Below, one piece after another: positions 7,217 through 8,113 of a DNA stretch of 8,113 bases; position 1 is the stretch's first letter, and each line of letters starts with the position of its first letter. The notes below the pieces were generated by a model. The model was not told where the DNA came from. It saw only the letters and a list, made by a program, of their open reading frames with translations, and ran no database searches. The position numbers and the translations under genes were made by a program. Source of the DNA: an uncultured Eubacteriales bacterium (GTDB taxonomy: Bacteria; Bacillota; Clostridia; Oscillospirales; CAG-272); NCBI GenBank assembly GCA_900321265.1, contig ONVJ01000190.1:1-8113 (forward strand), given 5' to 3'.

Positions 7217-7540
7217 ATGGACATGAAAGAAAAAGCCGCGTACCTCAAGGGGCTCGCGGAGGGTCTGAACTACGACAAAACGACCGCGGAGGGCAAGCTC
7301 CTCACCGCGATCATCGATCTGCTCGGCGAGATCGCCGAAGAGGTCGAGGGCACTCAGCAGGACGTCGACTATCTCAACGAGTACGTAGATGAGATCGACA
7401 AGGATCTGGGCGACGTTGAAGAGGCCGTCTTCGGAGACGACGATTTCGACGGCGACTACGACGAGGACGAGGAAGGCCTGCTCGACGGCTTCGAGGACGA
7501 AGACCTCGACGACAACGGCGACGAGGATCCCGAAAACTGA
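7217..7540 (+). CDS. Small acidic protein, CD1247 N-terminal domain-like
   Basis: Protein of 107 residues of unknown function. The first half, MKEKAAYLKGLAEGLNYDKTTAEGKLLTAIIDLL (3-36), resembles the N-terminal helical domain named after Clostridioides difficile CD1247; in Clostridia this family is often found beside efp. Family members as I recall them continue into a C-terminal segment with cysteine pairs. Here there is no cysteine at all. Instead, residues from about 50 form a possible coiled coil (DVDYLNEYVDEIDKDLGDVEEA, 49-70), then a tail of mostly D, E and G (73-107). The start is well supported by GGGAGG about 7 nt before ATG 7217. It probably shares the efp transcript, 46 nt downstream with no terminator between. 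It could be a ribosome- or RNA-associated accessory factor, but this is only context-based. Confidence 0.8.
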   Translation: MDMKEKAAYLKGLAEGLNYDKTTAEGKLLTAIIDLLGEIAEEVEGTQQDVDYLNEYVDEIDKDLGDVEEAVFGDDDFDGDYDEDEEGLLDGFEDEDLDDNGDEDPEN

Positions 7541-7578
7541 TCCGGGCCGGCTCGGACGGAGTCAGAGCCCTGTCACGC

Positions 7579-7622
7579 GCGGGTGTGCGGAAAAAAGAAG
7601 GAATTCTTTTTCGCACACCCGC
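7579..7622 (+). terminator. Long hairpin after the efp transcription unit
   Basis: GCGGGTGTGC (7579-7588) pairs perfectly with GCACACCCGC (7613-7622). The interior continues as an A-rich arm (AAAAAAGAA) against a T-rich arm (TTCTTTTT), with one or two bulges and a tiny loop. The total stem is near 19 bp. There is no T-run after the hairpin; the Ts lie inside the 3' arm. It is the only candidate transcription end after the small acidic protein gene, but its form is not a classic intrinsic terminator. Confidence 0.5.
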
Positions 7623-7765
7623 CGATTTGCCAGCCGGCGGGAAGAAGCTTGCGAAAGCAGGGAGGTTTGGGCATGGACGACAACGAAAAGCGGGAACTCG
7701 CGATCGGCAGGGCGGCGGCGCGGAATGACCTCATGATACGCGTCAGACGAAACATAACAACATAT

Positions 7766-7848
7766 GCGGGCGTGGCGGAATTGGCAGACGCGTTGGATTT
7801 AGGATCCAATACTCCGGTGTGCAGGTTCAAGTCCTGTCGCCCGTACCA
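7766..7848 (+). tRNA. tRNA-Leu, anticodon UAG
   Basis: An 83-nt gene with CCA encoded. The acceptor arm GCGGGCG (7766-7772) pairs with CGCCCGT (7838-7844), with a G-U pair at the first position and discriminator A73. The D arm is GCG/CGC. The anticodon arm is TTGGA-TTTAGGA-TCCAA, which gives U33 and anticodon TAG (7799-7801), reading CUA and other CUN codons. The variable arm is short for a class II tRNA (11 nt, about 3 bp). The T arm is GCAGG-TTCAAGT-CCTGT. Translation in one frame gives the familiar false peptide GVAELADALDLGSN. No clear dedicated promoter was seen upstream. Confidence 0.95.
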
Positions 7849-7885
7849 AATACAAATCCGGGGGTTCGGCCCCCGGATTTGTATT
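7849..7885 (+). terminator. Perfect 16-bp hairpin directly after the tRNA CCA
   Basis: The 5' arm (7849-7864, beginning AATACAAATCC) pairs perfectly with the 3' arm (7870-7885, ending GGATTTGTATT) around the loop TTCGG. It starts at the base after the encoded CCA. The lower stem is AT-rich, and the T-rich 3' arm plus one extra T could serve as a poor U-tract. It is a likely terminator and tRNA 3'-processing boundary. Confidence 0.75.
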
Positions 7886-7887
7886 TG

Positions 7888-7991
7888 GCCCGGCGCAGCA
7901 GTGCGACGCAGGACCCCAACTTTCGTCGAAGACGAAAGTTGGAGGCCCGGCGGGCAGGAAGTTTATCCGCGCACCCGGCTCTGCGCCGGGC
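7888..7991. repeat. Outer 11-bp inverted repeat enclosing a structured region
   Basis: GCCCGGCGCAG (7888-7898) is the exact reverse complement of CTGCGCCGGGC (7981-7991). The pair encloses the 12-bp palindrome at 7916-7942. The 3' arm can alternatively form a local hairpin (CCCGG, 7-nt loop, CCGGG at 7974-7990), so the two folds exclude each other. Confidence 0.5.
7916..7942. repeat. Perfect 12-bp palindrome with GAA loop
   Basis: CCAACTTTCGTC (7916-7927), loop GAA, GACGAAAGTTGG (7931-7942). The arms match at every position. No T-run follows on either strand. It sits between the tRNA gene and the second copy of the tRNA 3' end. Confidence 0.8.
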
Positions 7992-8020
7992 TCTTCAAGC
8001 TCCTGTCGCCCGTACCGAAT
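7950..8020 (+). pseudogene. Partial second copy of the tRNA-Leu 3' end, possible collapsed tRNA
   Basis: Bases 7994-8020 repeat tRNA-Leu 7826-7851 with one inserted C (8000) and one A-to-G change (8017). The 16-nt core TCCTGTCGCCCGTACC (8001-8016) is identical. The 3' acceptor strand can pair with GCGGGC at 7950-7955, the same six bases that begin the real tRNA. Between them lie a 3-bp D-like stem (GGA 7957-7959 with TCC 7966-7968) and a 5-bp stem with a 7-nt loop, CTCTGCG (7979-7985). The 5' half of the T stem is missing, and the CCA is changed to CCG. It cannot be a normal tRNA. It may be a decayed or internally deleted tRNA, or an attachment-site duplicate. Confidence 0.55.
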
Positions 8021-8030
8021 AAGAACAGGA

Positions 8031-8052
8031 CGGCACCGCCGCCCTCTTTTTT
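8031..8052 (+). terminator. Weak stem followed by T6 tract
   Basis: CGGC-ACC-GCCG (8031-8041) is followed 5 nt later by six Ts (8047-8052). The stem is only 4 bp, so it is weak, but the T-run is the only one in this part of the window. It could end a transcript that reads through the tRNA hairpin. Confidence 0.35.
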
Positions 8053-8103
8053 ACCTGCTTTGCTCCGCGGGCGGTTTGTCGAGCGTCAAGATCGGGAAAG
8101 CGC

Positions 8104-8109
8104 TTGACA
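8104..8109 (+). promoter_or_regulatory. Consensus -35 hexamer at the right edge
   Basis: TTGACA at 8104-8109 matches the sigma-A -35 consensus, but the window ends 4 nt later, so no -10 can be checked. It may belong to a promoter of the next gene. GTCAAG (8085-8090 region) and CTTGAC (8103-8108) also form a short inverted repeat over it. Confidence 0.3.
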
Positions 8110-8113
8110 TTTC

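Noticed and set aside
6601..7248. Minus-strand frame of 215 codons opposite efp
   Set aside because: It is the complement of a complete efp gene that has its own promoter and ribosome binding site.
7583..8107. Plus-strand frame of 174 codons spanning the tRNA gene
   Set aside because: It contains the false peptide of tRNA-Leu (GVAELADALDLGSN) and translated hairpins, so as a whole it is not a protein gene.
1..8113. CRISPR array, insertion sequence or replication origin
   Set aside because: No regularly spaced direct repeats, transposase motifs or DnaA-box clusters were seen.

Overview
The window is a housekeeping segment of a high-GC, Gram-positive-type chromosome, most likely an uncultured member of the Clostridia (Oscillospirales-like). 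That assignment is an inference. It rests on the gene order remA-rpoZ-priA-def-fmt-zinc peptidase-rsmB, on a RemA (DUF370) protein, on an efp-linked protein resembling the CD1247 N-terminal family, on strong GGAGG-type ribosome binding sites, and on Clostridia-like motif variants (DACSCPGSK in RsmB, DEEQEHTYK in PriA). No phage or transposon gene is visible.

Positions 1-6288, minus strand: one tightly packed gene train. In transcription order it is remA, rpoZ (RNA polymerase omega), priA (replication restart helicase), def (peptide deformylase), fmt (Met-tRNA formyltransferase), a membrane zinc metallopeptidase of the YugP type, and rsmB (16S rRNA m5C methyltransferase). rsmB runs off the left edge just before its catalytic cysteine. 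fmt and def are complementary: Fmt formylates initiator Met-tRNA and Def removes the formyl group from the new protein. gmk and coaBC, which in Bacillus subtilis sit between remA, rpoZ and priA, are absent here.

Positions 6289-6606: an AT-rich divergent intergenic region. A perfect-consensus sigma-A promoter (TTGACA, 17 bp, TATAAT) faces the remA train. A strong extended -10 promoter (TTGCAA, 17 bp, TACAAT) faces efp. A short inverted repeat lies between them.

Positions 6607-7540, plus strand: efp (elongation factor P), then a small, very acidic protein whose N-terminus resembles the CD1247 N-terminal family.

Positions 7541-8113: no convincing protein gene. The region holds a long hairpin (7579-7622), a tRNA-Leu(UAG) gene with encoded CCA (7766-7848), a perfect 16-bp hairpin starting directly after the CCA, a second perfect 12-bp palindrome, and an imperfect second copy of the tRNA 3' end (7994-8020) in a stretch that can be drawn as a collapsed tRNA. 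A weak T-tract terminator and a consensus -35 hexamer follow at the right edge. The duplicated tRNA end with palindromes in between is the least ordinary part of the window and the best candidate for something undescribed: a tRNA pseudogene, an integration scar, or a small hairpin repeat element.
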